Origin: Ailurus styani | Taxonomy: Eukaryota; Chordata; Mammalia; Carnivora; Ailuridae | Reading direction: 5' to 3' | DNA length: 64,000 nucleotides | Assembly (NCBI GenBank): GCA_002007465.1 | Contig: LNAC01000277.1 | Location: forward strand, 1,452,989-1,516,988 | Shown here: one piece after another, positions 12,138-24,395 of the stretch | Numbering within the stretch: the first letter of the stretch is position 1 | Layout of the letters: every line of letters begins with the position of its first letter | Translations under genes and position numbers: made by a program | Notes under the pieces: model-generated | The model's database searches: none | Told to the model about the DNA's origin: nothing | Seen by the model: only the letters and a program-made list of their open reading frames with translations

Positions 12138-12342
12138 GGGATGCTTGGGTGGCTCAGTCAGTAAAGCATTTGGCTTTGCTCAGGTCATAATCCCAGGATC
12201 CTGGGATCGAGTCCCACAGTGCTCTCCCTGCTCAGCAGGGAATCTGCTTCTCCCTCTCCCTCTGCTCCTAACCCGGCTCATGCTCACTCTCTTGCTCACT
12301 CTCTCAAATGAATAAATAAATAAAATCTTTAAAAAATTAATA
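12138..12342 (+). mobile_element. CAN-SINE, older subtype, with TSD
   Basis: Sense SINE from 'gggatgcttgggtggctcag' to '(aaat)n aaaatctttaaaaaa'. The tRNA-like B-box region is 'gggatcgagtcccacag'. The direct repeat 'ataataccaa' flanks it at 12128-12137 and 12343-12352. The middle ('ctccctctccctctgctcct') marks the older CAN-SINE form. Confidence 0.95.
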
Positions 12343-12390
12343 ATAATACCAAATTGCATTATTGGGAACTTTACTGACAAGATTATTTTA

Positions 12391-12603
12391 TTTATTTTTT
12401 ATTTTTTAAAAAGATTTTATTTATTTATTTATTTCACAGAGGGAGAGAGATCACAAGGAGGCAGAGAGGCAGGCAGAGAGAGAGAGGGGGAAGCAGGCTT
12501 CCCGCTGAGCAGGGAGCCCGATGTGGGACTCGATCCCAGGACCCTGAGATCATGACCTGAGCCAAAAGCAGAGGCATTAACCCACTGAGCCACCCAGGCA
12601 CCC
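12391..12603 (-). mobile_element. CAN-SINE, young subfamily, with 15-bp TSD
   Basis: Antisense SINE: poly-T and (ttta) tail, 'agatcacaaggaggcagaga', 'gagccacccaggcaccc'. The perfect TSD 'gacaagattatttta' lies at 12376-12390 and 12604-12618. Only about 40 bp separate it from the previous SINE, giving an opposed tail-to-tail pair. Confidence 0.97.
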
Positions 12604-12618
12604 GACAAGATTATTTTA

Positions 12619-14069
12619 AATAGTAATTTTCCTATTTTCAAAAGATCTCGGTTCATTTCCTTCCCTCTAGATGCCCTGGGGATTTTTATTCCCTGAGTCT
12701 GTATTTGACCGGAAGGAAACGTCTCATTTATTAAGGGGGTTTTTTTTGTTTGTTTGTTTTTGTTTTTGCTGTTTCAGTAATCAACAGTATGTCAGCTCAC
12801 AGTTAGGAAATAGACCTGAAAGGTGAACATGCTTGAGAAGAGAAAAATACATTGATTAAAACCAGTGAGAGAACGAGGACATCAATTAAAATATCTGGAA
12901 TAAAGTTGTAATATGCAAGATGCAATAGGCCATTGAACAATTTAGAATTCACTTTCCTCTTGCTACAAATGCCACCTGTCTAGATTCACAGATACTTAGT
13001 CACATAAATTCCAAGATGTTTTATTTGGTTGGAAGAACTGACACACAAAAGATCTTGAGAGAATTAAGGTTGGTGTTTCGGATTTAAAGATAGGCTGACG
13101 AATTTTCTTCAGCTGTAATTCAGATGCAAGCACTGAAAGGAGAATGAGGGGCTGGCCAAGTCCATTGTGAAGGTCAAGTATGTGCTTTTGATATGAGCCT
13201 TTTTTTTCTGCTCTATCCCTTCCTTTTGGCAGCCATTGGTTCATGGACCTGATATTTTCCTCAGGAGAAATTGCTCTTTAAGAAGTGTTTTATAAGCATA
13301 TTGGTATTAGGTCTGAAGGAGTGCTAAGGCTTAAATAGGGGATCTTTTCCTGCCATATTCACTTGGTGGTAGGGGACAGTGGTCTAAATTTCTTATTGAA
13401 GAACATGAGGCACTATTAGCTAGGTTAGGAGGTGAATCCTGAACTGGGGCATTCCACGAGCCCGAGTATTCAACATATAAGTCCCTACTTCTATCTCTTG
13501 GGTGTAAATCTGCTACTAAATCTGTTTCAGAAAATGATATCCTATTTGCTGTTCTGGGTCAGTGTCAATGAAAATAGTATCTGTTTTGTTGGACACAAAT
13601 ATCATACAAGTAGGCTGATTTCAACTCTGTCTAAATTATCCATCATTTGAATATTATCCAGCCTCAGAGAAGATCAATACCTAACAAATTTAGATAGAAG
13701 GTGAAAAACATGACTTCACAAGGCAGGTTTTTTTGTTTGTTTATTTATTTTATTTATTTATTTTTTTAAGAGCAGAGTCCTTTGGAAGATGAGGACACTT
13801 ATAACATCACTGAGCTGGGCCCAAAGTAGAGTTACCTAGAAGCAGCAGTACTGTCCCAATCAATCAATCAGTTTGTTTATTTGTTGAATGTTTGTTTTGT
13901 ACACACTATTGTACAACACACAATTGATGAGGTTCTTCTCTTTTGGTTAGTTGGAGAGATAAAATTCCCATGAAACAATCAGGGAAAAAAAATAAAATGA
14001 TTAACTATGAGGTACTGATAGAGCTGATGACTGATTATCTCTTAGTTTTAGGGAACCCTTTCTGTTTGG
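12619..14069. other. Unassigned sequence with T-rich runs
   Basis: No gene recognised. Simple T/GTTT patches occur at 12739-12768 and 13727-13769 (gtttgtttatttatttta-like). The rest is unique-looking. Confidence 0.5.
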
Positions 14070-14521
14070 TTCTCTGCTTATCTTTTCAGTCTCATCTTCT
14101 GGCACTTTATCTCAAGAACTCAAAGCCACAGCTCTACCAAATCATATGCAATTTTCCAGACTTATCTTTTTTTTTTCCTGGCACTTCAAGCCATTCCTTC
14201 TGCTTGAAATGCACTTCCCACTCACTTTTGCTTAATTCCTACTCATCCATTTAAAAATCTACTCCACTGGGAACTCTTCCCTAATCTCTAAAAACTTTTG
14301 TGCCCCTCCTATTTGTTTCCATTGATGTCTGTATTTAACCATATGATAGCAATTTCACACTGTACTGAAACCTCTTGTGTATTTGTTCAATTCCCTGTTA
14401 CCCTTGGTTTTTAAGTGAGGATGAAGATCTGTGCTTCATTTACACTTGTGTCTCTAGTCTAGTGCTTAATGTGAAGCCAAGGCACAAATAGATTGGTCAA
14501 TAAATATTTATTGAATGAATT
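14070..14521 (+). mobile_element. L2 (LINE-2) 3' region
   Basis: L2 in sense: 'ccattccttctgcttgaaat', 'ctactccactgggaactctt', 'tctgtgcttcatttacactt', with terminal 'caataaatatttattgaatg'. The 103-codon frame at 13943-14254 overlaps this repeat. Confidence 0.88.
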
Positions 14522-15560
14522 CCAGTGTGGTAATGGGTAGCAGATGGCAGGTAGATTTTCTTCCATAGGCTTGAAAGATGGGACTATAAGAAAAGGAATT
14601 ATAGCGTGATATAGGGCGGAGTGATTATGGGATGATACCTATGAAAGCATAGAAGAGATAGGTGAGATAAATTTATCCACTAACTCCCAACATATGTTCT
14701 AAAGCCAGGACCAACCACTTGATACTTGGAAAACACGTTTTTATAAAAATGGATCTTTTAATATCAACAAGCGGTATAGTTGGAATATGTGAATAATTTT
14801 TTTAAAATATTAAAGTTAGGGATGGCTATCCATAAATGATATTTTAAGGTTCCATTCTTTACTTTTATTTATAATGTGATGTCAGGATGGAAACTACATC
14901 TTATGCCATAATGTTCTCAGATGTCTCTATTGAAAAAACACTCTTTGGCTAGAACATAGATGTAACATGATATGATAAAACTATTTTTAGCTTAGTTTCT
15001 AAATTCAGTGTGTTTTTCTTTTGCCAGGGATGCTCAGACTTGACTTTTTTTTTCCCCCTGGTACTGAGTTGCAAAATGATGCCAGAGCAACCAATTAATT
15101 TTAATCACCATATGCCAGCTGTGTACAGTCGCAGCAGGACAGCAAGGGGTGGGCTGGGTGGTTTGCTTTTCTCCCAGAGACTGGTGGAGGCATACACGGC
15201 TGCTTGTGAACACCCACCATCATGTATCTGTGTATGCAGTGGCCAGGGGCTGGCTCTGAAATGGGGAAGGAAACAGAACTGAGAAAGGAGGAAATAGACT
15301 TGGAGCCGCCAGGTGCTACCTTAGAGGACAACTGAGACAACTGCCCTTTAAGCATCAGGAAACAATCACAGAAGTCACTTCTGATAGAATGAGCAATCAA
15401 GCAATGATGTGACAATCAACTCCCACGGGGACTTCCTGCCCAGGGTCAGAATATAGGGTGAGCTGTACAAGTTGGTCCAAAATTCTAATGAAAAACAGAA
15501 AGAGACACAACGGTGAGTATAGGAACTGTAGGTTGCTATTTCTTCTAAAAATGAGGGCTC
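14522..15560. other. Repeat-poor unassigned sequence
   Basis: No repeat or gene recognised. The subsegment 15060-15420 is GC-richer and unique-looking and could be regulatory. Overlapping frames on both strands there (15010-15415) share no family feature. Confidence 0.5.
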
Positions 15561-15564
15561 TTAC

Positions 15565-15715
15565 GTGTTTTTAAGGGGTCATGGAGCCTCTGAGAGGCTG
15601 ATGGACACTGTGGACAGTTTTTTATGAAAATACATAATTTCCATACATACAGAAACTGTCCCCATTCCTAAGAGATCCCCTCAAGTTGAGAACTCTTTAA
15701 AGGATCTCTGAAGAC
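15565..15715. mobile_element. Probable ancient DNA-transposon relic
   Basis: 'aaggggtcatggagcctctg', 'agaggctgatggacactgtg', 'aatacataatttccatacat' and 'cctcaagttgagaactcttt' echo a non-autonomous mammalian DNA-transposon consensus that contains '...ggttcatggaccc...aagaacccctg'. The family is not resolved and the match is weak. Confidence 0.4.
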
Positions 15716-16307
15716 TATTTATTTAGAGTTTGTCAACTTGAGTAAGGGGATATATTTTGGGTATTAATAGTCTGAAAATTCTTGATTCTATATATGTGGT
15801 GCAAGTCTGCAGTGGGTATAGGGCTGCCATTTTGAAAATCAGGAAAATCCCTCATCTCATTCAAATTTTTTAGTAGCACCTGATACAGGCATTTCTAAAT
15901 TTCAGTAAAAATGTCACCAAAAGTAGAAATCTGAAAAACAAATCCTAATAGCTATGTAAATCGAGTACTGAGATTTATATACTCTTCTGAGAGGAAATCC
16001 AGATTATTTTCTGTTCTTTTACCTAGAGCAGCAGAACAGTCCTCCTCACCTGCCGTCAGCCCTCACACCCCCACCTCCATATCCAATGACTAGTTAGTAC
16101 TAGTTAATTTAGTAATCTTCCCATCCTATTGCAGAGGACCTGATCTTTGACTCAACATTAAGGTCACCACACCCTCCTTGCTGCCGTAAAGTTGGCAATT
16201 TTATAATAGCTGAAACTAAACATTGAATCTGGCACTCTACCGGAAAACATCACAGAAAGGATCTACATTCTCCTTAAATACTGTTACTGAAAACATTTGT
16301 CTTCAAC

Positions 16308-16326
16308 TAATGCATAATTTGCATTA
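16308..16326. promoter_or_regulatory. Octamer-type inverted repeat (possible POU site)
   Basis: The 19-base element is 'taatgca' - 'taatt' - 'tgcatta', a perfect 7-bp inverted repeat around a 5-bp centre. It includes 'atttgcat', the classical octamer bound by POU proteins. Function is inferred from the motif only. Confidence 0.3.
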
Positions 16327-18479
16327 ATGAACACTGGCTAAGTAGACATGTTTACAAGCTGTGAAGGTGTAACCTTGTCCCATAGTGACTCTGAACTGGA
16401 GCCAAGATTTTAGCAGAACAGGCAATTGATTTTGTCCATAAGGAGCACTCATTACTTAATATAGTTGGCAAAATCCAGATATTATGAATCACAATTAATA
16501 GTCCTTATTTGTAAAGCAAGCACATTGTTGTTTATCTAGTTGAGAGATTATTTGCAAATTCAATTATAACCCAAACTTGTGCTAGGAATCAGCTAGAAGT
16601 GTCATTTGATTCTTTCATAAAGCATAAATTATAGCTTAAATATCCTGAGAAAAAGTATTTTTTTACTGTTATAAAATATATTTCAAGTAACCGTGGTTTC
16701 TAGTATGCTTAATCATATAAATAAGCACAAACCACCACAACAAAAAACCCCCCAAAGAACAATAGCAACTGTGTTTCAAATATTACACAACTGTAAAACT
16801 GTTTAAGTTACACGTAAGTTATGTAAGTTTAAATAAAAGTATATAAATATTAGATATGTACATATATATACACATACATACACTTTCAAGGGGGCATATC
16901 TTCCAAGTAGTCGCTAGTACATTTACTGCAGTAGGAATGATAACTGTGTTTCCCAGAAGCGAAGTCTATTGCAGCAGATTTCTCCCACAGACATCTCTGA
17001 CATTAATCAGGAATAACTAACCATATATATCATGAATTTGGCATATTTTTCATCATCATATTTACCTCAAGTTCAAATTTCAGTCTTAAACTCTAAGCTA
17101 ATATAAACATATTATCCCTACATGTTGCAGTCTGAGAAAAAGGAGAAGACCGAAGGAAATGGTAGGATATGGATCTCAAATCCAAACAAACTCTTTTGTT
17201 TGTTTGTTTCAAGCAGGGCATTTTGTCAAAGAATTCTAAGGACAATGCACAGCTCACTAGAGAATGAGAATTAACATTTGTCATGGTTCTTTAATAAGAA
17301 GAGCTGATCATTTTCAATAATTTCAAGTTTCAATAAATGAATCTCATTTTGTTTAATTTTATCAGTAACAACTCTTGAGACTGAGCCAAGGTAGCAATCA
17401 AGTCCCCAGTTCTCCATCATCAACATGGAATAATATAATTCTGGCCTGCAACCTCATATTTGAATATTAGGGGTCAAATGTAGTTCAGAATTCAAAAAAG
17501 AAAAAAATTTAAACAGTGAAGGCAAGAGGGGGTATATACTGACCAGAGCATAACATGGCCAATGGGTAATCCAAATCAATAATATTTCTGCAGTGAAACA
17601 TATCAATATTTGCACTAATTTGTGTAATTATAAAATAAGCAAGGGTTATTAACAGCCTTGTGTCAATTTAAGCCAAATTTTGTTGTCAAATGACTTTTGG
17701 TGCAAAACCTGGGAAATCTTTCAATCTTCAGTGGGATTTTGGAATTGTAAATTAAGGATGGTGGTCCTGCATGGATGCATAGAAATTATTATCTAGCATA
17801 TATGTTCTCTAAGCAGGAGCAGCGAATAAACAACCTATCAACTTGCAATGTGATTTACTGGCAAGCTGTAATTTCTGTGAAATCTGAACTTGAGTTAGCT
17901 CTGTCCAATTTCTATAATATATGTTAATAGCATCCATTAAGAACAATCTTGTTGGCATCTGAGCAAACCAGGAGCTTAAGGGATTGGCAATCTGTTTAGT
18001 AAATGACTACTAAGCATACCATGCATACCCTATGTGTATTCTTAGATCAACAGTGACATTACTGCCCCCAGAAGACAGCCTAGGGTTGTTCCTCTCCTTA
18101 ATAAACTAAAAAAATGAAATGATCTAGTCTATGTGTATCAGCACCTGCAGGGACCACAAGAAATACAAAGGCCAGCCTTGGTGAAGTCCTCAGTCTCTGA
18201 ATTTTCATCAAGTTCCCTGGATGACTCTATACATAGCAAAATTTAAGAATGCCTCTTCTGAACAATACCTTGTTGCATTATAACCTAATTGTTTTTATGT
18301 GTGGGAGACCTTTACCCAGGCTGAGTATCGAGGCTGATGTACAGATTCTTGTGGGAAATGGGAAATTACTGCCATTTTTTTTGTAAGATACACAATGACT
18401 TTCATGAGTAAAATAATAAGTCTTGCTGGGAAATGATGTGATTCCAACCGCTTGTAATCAAAGTCCTTGTAAAAGCCTC

Positions 18480-18960
18480 AATACTTATCTATAGCGAAGT
18501 ACAAGAAATAATCAAAAGTCACTTCCTGGTGACCAATTCTTACTTGTACAAATGCAAAATATTGTGTTAAAAATGGAAATGCACTCCTGGATGCTATTTA
18601 AAATTGTGAAGATCGTAGATTGGGGAGTCTGCGATTTAAATAGCTGGGGTGGTAGAAAGTGACTATAATTTGACTATGAATCATGATGATGCTCACAGGA
18701 AGATTGTGACAAGGAGACAAAAGGGACCCACTGTCCATTATAAACCACTGAATTGCCTTCAGATAAATGCATCTTGTCCTTTGAGTGGAAGCCACCTATC
18801 AAATTTCCCCCACAGCCTGCTTTGTTCACGGTAATGAAAATGCACTCTGCATGGTACAGGCTGCCTAATTCATTAGCACAAGCTTGCGTGGACCACCTGC
18901 CTGGCTCTGGGAGGATAGTACAAGGGAGAGAGAAGTCCACGTTTTTCTAAAATGGCTGAC
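18480..18960. promoter_or_regulatory. Candidate conserved non-coding element
   Basis: About 480 bases of complex, non-repetitive sequence inside the repeat-poor block. Densely packed motif-like strings include 'aatcatgatgatgctcac', 'ccacctatcaaatttcc', 'taattcattagca' and 'ccacctgcctggctctggg'. Frames on both strands (18598-18950) are short and discordant, which argues against an exon. This is a visual judgement, made without an alignment. Confidence 0.25.
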
Positions 18961-20089
18961 CTTTATCGAAACCATTCAAAGTCTTCCTCGTGACCATAAA
19001 ATGCTGCATGCAGCCCGTGGCCAGGCCCGTGGCATGCCCCAACAGAATGACACTGATCTCCTCTTTGAAGAGGCCACCCCTTCAGTCTGGACGCTTGGTA
19101 CCCAAGTCTCAGAGGCAATGGCACTGAGTCTCATTCAGCTCTCTTCTCCCAGAGACACACATGCCTCACACTCGCACCGCATCACTGATCCTGTGGTCCT
19201 AGTGTTGGGATGGTCACACTCGCATCCAGGCTCTTAACAATGACTTTTCAGGATGGCAACACAGGTGAGGAATATTCAAACCATTATTTTAAAAAATATA
19301 TTTTAAAAGCACCAAATGACACAGACATCCTATTTTTATATCAGATAATTTGTGACTTCATAGGCACACACTCCGGGAAGCACGGGGACTTGGGGTGGAC
19401 CAGTCTGAGTCATAATAATGGGGAAATGTTTTGAAATGTTGAAGCTCAAAGGATAAAGCAGATAGGCTGCTGTGGCATACAGATGTGGGCTCTGGTTTTC
19501 ACCAAAGCTGCCTTGTCAGGTTGAGTCCATGCTGCCGGTCCAAAGCACTTTTTTGAAACAGTAATGCTGTTTTTGCAGTCTTGATGGGTAAAACACCCTT
19601 ATGCTGAATCTATGCTAGAGTTGATAATGAGACTGTTTTTATATCTTAAACGAGTATTTAATTACTAATCTAAATGTTGTCTATTCTAGATTGCAGATGC
19701 TAAATACTCCACAAGCACTCTTCCAAATCAGTTCAGCATCCTGGGAAAGGACATTCGCCTTTAAGAAAAATCACCATCTATAAAAAGAGCTGGATCAAAA
19801 GTAGACGCCCCATCACACACCCACTGTGGTTGGGCTGACAAAAATAGCCGCTTGCACAGATTTAGTTCACTTCAATGTCAGGCAGGCTTCCCCCTCCAAC
19901 CACTCTGCCTCCCTCCCCACTCCAGCTCCTTAAATGATTTCTATGGTGCGTTCAGCATTCATAGCAGGTGACTTCAAGTCACAGGCACCAAACACCAGGC
20001 TACATCAGAAGCCACAGCACGAGGTAGCCGTCTCGGCACACTCCTCCGCTGTTCTCACAACCACTTGCCTGGGAAGGGATGACGATTTA

Positions 20090-20290
20090 GTGCTAACACT
20101 TAGAATGTGTGTACAAGGTGCCAGGCACTATATTGAATGGTTTAATACGCGATTTCACTGAGTCTTCCAACAGCTCTTTGGGGAGACAGTGGCTTGGATA
20201 ACTTGTCCAAGGGCACACATTTTAATTAGTGGTAGAGCAGATTCTCAACCCTGCTTTTAGCCATTATTCAGAGCCATCCGTTGGGTAACA
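20090..20290 (-). mobile_element. MIR element, antisense
   Basis: Reverse MIR: 'caaggtgccaggcactatat', 'cttccaacagctctttgggg', 'ataacttgtccaagggcaca' and 'tagtggtagagcagattctc'. These match the antisense MIR order of 3' tail, core and head. Confidence 0.88.
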
Positions 20291-20639
20291 CATGCAGGTA
20301 TAGGGGGTATGCCAATTAGCCACCTCCCACTCTCTACCTCATACCAAAACTCAAATTCTTGAATCTAGCTAACATGTTTTTTAAAAAGGTACTCTAAGTG
20401 AAAAGTAAAGAAATAAAGGGATAGAGTTTTGTTAAAACCTGTACCACTCCATGAGAACACATGGCTTAAAGGGAATGAGTGAAGTTCTAGCTCGTGATAG
20501 AACATCTGTCCATGCTAAATACAATAGCCTTAGCATTTGTAGAGCTCCCCTACTTTTTTTCTTCCTTCTTCCATCTCTTTGCCTCTATTTCCACCCCCCA
20601 TTCTTCCTTTTACAGGTTTATTTATTCATGACTTTATTT
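20291..20639. other. Unassigned sequence
   Basis: About 350 bases between the MIR and the next L2. A pyrimidine-rich patch lies near 20548-20612. Nothing else is recognised. Confidence 0.5.
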
Positions 20640-20830
20640 CTTTGATACTTTCAACATAGCAGGCACAGTCCTGGTGCAAGAGATGCAAAGATATAATTAC
20701 TGCTCTCAATGCACTTACTTTATAAGTGGGGAGACAGACATCCAGGCTGATACATCTTATGACAGGGATATCACATTGAGTACCTCGTGACACCTAGGAT
20801 GGGTATCGCCCAGCTTCACTGAGAGAGGGA
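20640..20830 (-). mobile_element. L2 3' end, antisense
   Basis: 'agcaggcacagtcctggtgc', 'aagagatgcaaagatataat', 'ctgctctcaatgcacttact' and 'ggggagacagacatccaggc' match the reverse of the L2 3' region. Confidence 0.75.
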
Positions 20831-22316
20831 TAAAATGCTCTTCTATGTCTTATCTTTAACAGGATGCTTTATGTTTACTATTACTCTCACACACGGTTGA
20901 AAAACAGTGAACAGATGAAGTTACTCTTCTGTAACCTATCCCTTCGCCCAAGTCCACAGAATGACCAACACCTGCTTCAACATCTCAATGATTATACACA
21001 TGGGCCTGCTAGGAGGTTCTAAGTCCTACTTTAGCTAATCAGTCTTTGTGACTCAAACCTTTTGAAAAAAAATCTAGCTCTTTAGTAGGCATCTCAAATC
21101 TATTAGTCATACTTTCTCGTAATGTGCAAAGGTCTAAAGGGTAGAGTGATTAGCCTGAGGTTTCCAAATGTTTCCTAGAAGCAACGGGCTGCCTCCTGGC
21201 CGTGGAGTCAGGTCAGAGTGAAGAATGGCTAGAGGACCACATCTTGGAAGGCAAAGCAAACTCTGCCTCACCTTCACTTGTGAGGTCTGGAGTTAGAGCT
21301 GAAAGATTTAGAAACCCCAGCATTCACAGGTTCTGGCTAAGGAGTAGCACCTTTCAATGGAAGACCTGCAGCCTGACATACAGTAAGCTGCCCCGGAATG
21401 GACAACTGTGGGAACAAGTAAAGAAGTAACTCCCAAGGCCAAAAAAGAAAAAAGAAAAAAGAAAAAAAAATCTTCTGTGAAAGCAAACAAAACAGCCTGT
21501 ACCAGATAGAAACAACTCCGAGAGCATAGAAGCAGGCTTCCAACTGACACATCCTCTTGGCATCCGACAGGGAAGAAAAAGCAGCAGGGGACTCAGATTT
21601 GACTGTGAAAATGTCTTCCTCTCAGGGAAGATGAATTAGCTCAACTCCCAGGTGCTACCAGATGACATGTGACTTCAGCTGAGACTGTCTTCAGGCAGCT
21701 GGTTCCCAGGAAGGCAAAGTGGCCCGGGGCCTGGCAAGACAGCCATGCAAGGACCCAGCTTCCCAGGTAGGACATCAAAGAATCGGAGTTGCTAAAATCA
21801 ATGATCTGTTCAAACACAGAACACTTTCTATTAGAAGTTCTGTGACATCTATTGATTGGTAATGTGTTTTTCTCTCTTCTTAGCTCTTTTCTCACAGTTG
21901 TCCCAAAAGGAGTTGACCTTTTCATCCCGAGTTGCTGGAGAGCCAACAGGCTGAGAAAGGTTAAGTGACATGCTCACCCTCAAATCGAGCACGCCCTCTC
22001 ACTTGTGAGTAGGTGCCGCACTGCCTGGCCACATTTATCCTTGAGCAAGCGGCTTGCTCAAATCAGCTCCTCAACTGCTACATTTTTACGAAGTGTCTGT
22101 CTTCATCTCCTTTGTGAAGTATTTTTAAAAATGTAGTAACACTTGATTAATAGTCAAATTCTCTTGGCAGATACTTACATGTTTAATATACAATGAGGAT
22201 TGAGATTCAAAATGAGGATTGCAAGGTTCTGAAATGCCTTCCCAATCATTCAAAAGAAAATTAAATTCTGCCCCATACGGGTTTTGTCTTTAGTGCATTT
22301 GACAGTATTCAAATTA
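20831..22316. other. Unassigned sequence with an A-rich run
   Basis: About 1.5 kb without a recognised gene. An (AAGAAAA)-type A-rich run lies at 21436-21469 and explains the Phe-rich antisense frames there. A MIR-like scrap is possible near 21945-22030 ('gaaaggttaagtgacatgct'). Confidence 0.45.
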
Positions 22317-22497
22317 TTTTTTTTTATTTTATTTATTTATTTGTCAGAGAGAGAGAATGAGAATAAAAGTAGGGGGAGCAGCAGGCAGAGGGAGAAGCAG
22401 AGTCCCTCCCAGTGCGGAACTTGATTCCAAGACCCTGGGATCATGACCTGAGCCAAAGGCAGATACTTAACCAACTGAACTCCCCCAGGCATCCCTG
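22317..22497 (-). mobile_element. CAN-SINE, older copy, antisense
   Basis: (ttta) tail, 'gtcagagagagagaatgaga', 'gggatcatgacctgagccaa', and a mutated head 'aactcccccaggcatccc'. Divergence is higher than in the young copies and no clear TSD is visible. Confidence 0.92.
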
Positions 22498-22530
22498 TAT
22501 GCTAATTCTTAAGTGAACAATTCATCACTT

Positions 22531-22531
22531 A

Positions 22532-22580
<49 letters not shown>
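22531..22580. repeat. (TC)n microsatellite
   Basis: A near-perfect CT run with one TTTC interruption. It directly abuts an AT run, making a compound satellite. Confidence 0.98.

Positions 22581-22621
<41 letters not shown>
22581..22621. repeat. (AT)n microsatellite
   Basis: About twenty AT units joined to the CT run without a spacer. It is self-complementary and could extrude a cruciform. Antisense it encodes only a meaningless YIYI...ERER frame. Confidence 0.98.
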
Positions 22622-22623
<2 letters not shown>

Positions 22624-24014
22624 GACTTTCTTGCAAGTGAAACGTTCCATTCTCTAAAAATGTAGAATATACATACAAATCAAGATGTTTTCCTCTCAAC
22701 CTCTCTTTTCCCACTGACCCACCCTTCCATCCAATCCATTCTTATAACCCTATTCTTTATAGTATGAGCTTCTGATCATTGCACCAGGATCACCAAAAAC
22801 CACATCTCATTTCTAGCAGCTGTATTCCAGAAAACTGGGTTGGCAGACAACAGAAGAGAGGGGAGAGGGAAAGGGCTTCCTGGTCAGGGGGATATGACTG
22901 ATAAGAGCTACATCTGGCATCATTGCCATTTTACCTTTGGAGGTTCAGTATTGAAAGTAAATATATCTAAATTCGAGCTAATTGCTTTTTTTCTTCAAAT
23001 TTTACTGTTCACTGGGAAGGAAACACTGAAAAAGTGACACTGATTGGGAAGAAACCAGGACAAATGAATTAGTTGGTGAGTTATTGCCTCAGTAAGACTT
23101 TGCTGGATCAAAAGAGGCCAATCACAAGAGGTAAAATTTAATCAATCATTAAGCTGAGCATTATATACTCCATTCTTTCTTAATATGGCTTTAGCATTCA
23201 ATCAGCATTTCACTTGAAATTAATACAAATCAATCTAGATTTCATCAAAGGCTATTATAGATATCCAATTTAAAATGTATTGTAATACATTTGGAATGGT
23301 AGTTGACTACTTAAAATTAAGGACAGTCTGAAGGAAAGATGTGTCAAAAGCAAATGCATGAGTATATTTTGGGGTCTAGCCAGCCCTAAATACACAAAAC
23401 TCTTCCCCACTGCCTAGTGAATCTGAAAGTTCTGCTACTAATGTATAGCATGGGGTCTTTCTCAGGAGCAGACAGAATTGGGGGCTTCTCCCATGTGGGA
23501 TGATGACGAGGGCACTGAAGAGGAGCTCCTGCTTAAATAACACTAAAAACATTAGTAGTGTTCCTAGAACTAGTAGCAAAATTCTCTCCTATTGATTCCT
23601 GAAATGAGCATATTAAAATTGATGCTTTGCCCTTCATTAAGATCCATACATTCATAAGAGATGGAGTTACTGAACATTTTTTAATTCATGAAAATTTTTC
23701 TTCTTGAGAAATCTGATCAGGGAAGGGAGTGTTCCCAGAGTATCTTGATGCCAGGAGAGACTCTGATGGGTGGTAATTCACTGCACATTTATCTCTGTCA
23801 GTGGAAGGAAACAAGAGTAGCCATGGCTGGTCAGTATAATGGCCTCCCTATGTGTGTGCAGTTAAGAGTCATTTTTTTAACCGTCAGGTTCCTCTGTGTC
23901 AAGAATTCTGTAGCTGAAGCCCAAAGAAATGTTTGCAAATTAAAAATAGAAAATGGAGTGATGGAATGGTATTCACCTCAAATTGTTTGAAGAGAAACAT
24001 CAGGTATAGTTTGC
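22622..24014. other. Unassigned sequence
   Basis: About 1.4 kb of unique-looking sequence. No exon or repeat is recognised. The frames (65-100 codons) at 22840-23990 are not similar to anything I can name. Confidence 0.5.
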
Positions 24015-24395
24015 TCTTCTTCCTGCAATGCCTTTGTTGTACACTTTGTCTGGCAAACTTATGAGATTTTCAGGTCCTGCTTAAATGTTACTTATTTCCT
24101 ATAACTTCTTTTGCATTCCTTTCCCTCCCCTGCTCCTTTACCTCACAGGTAAAAAAAAATTAATTATTAACTAAGATATTAATTAAGGTATAATTGATTT
24201 TCCTGCAGTGCTCTTTTATATCTCCATTACAGCATGGATCTCATTATACATTATATTATGGATATTAGTCTACCTCTGCTGGTCCCACCAGACTGTGCAG
24301 ACTTCAAGAGCCCATCTTGTATTCCAGAAGAACACAGGGCTTGAAATGCAATATATGCAGGTGTTCATTAAGGGTTTGTTCAATCAAACATCTGT
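24015..24395 (+). mobile_element. L2 3' region
   Basis: L2 in sense, decayed: 'cttcttcctgcaatgccttt', 'caggtcctgcttaaatgtta', 'accagactgtgcagacttca', 'tgcaggtgttcattaagggt'. The middle part is AT-expanded (24150-24200). Confidence 0.78.

Larger units (their letters stand above)
15716..20089. other. 4.4-kb repeat-poor block, candidate regulatory DNA
   Basis: Across about 4.4 kb I recognise no SINE, LINE, LTR or satellite, in a window where repeats are otherwise dense. It is AT-rich at 16.1-18.1 kb and more balanced at 18.5-19.9 kb. Motif-like points include an octamer-containing inverted repeat at 16308-16326 and a homeodomain-type 'taattcattagca' near 18866. No exon is seen. Low repeat content is consistent with, but does not prove, constrained non-coding DNA. 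Confidence 0.45.
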
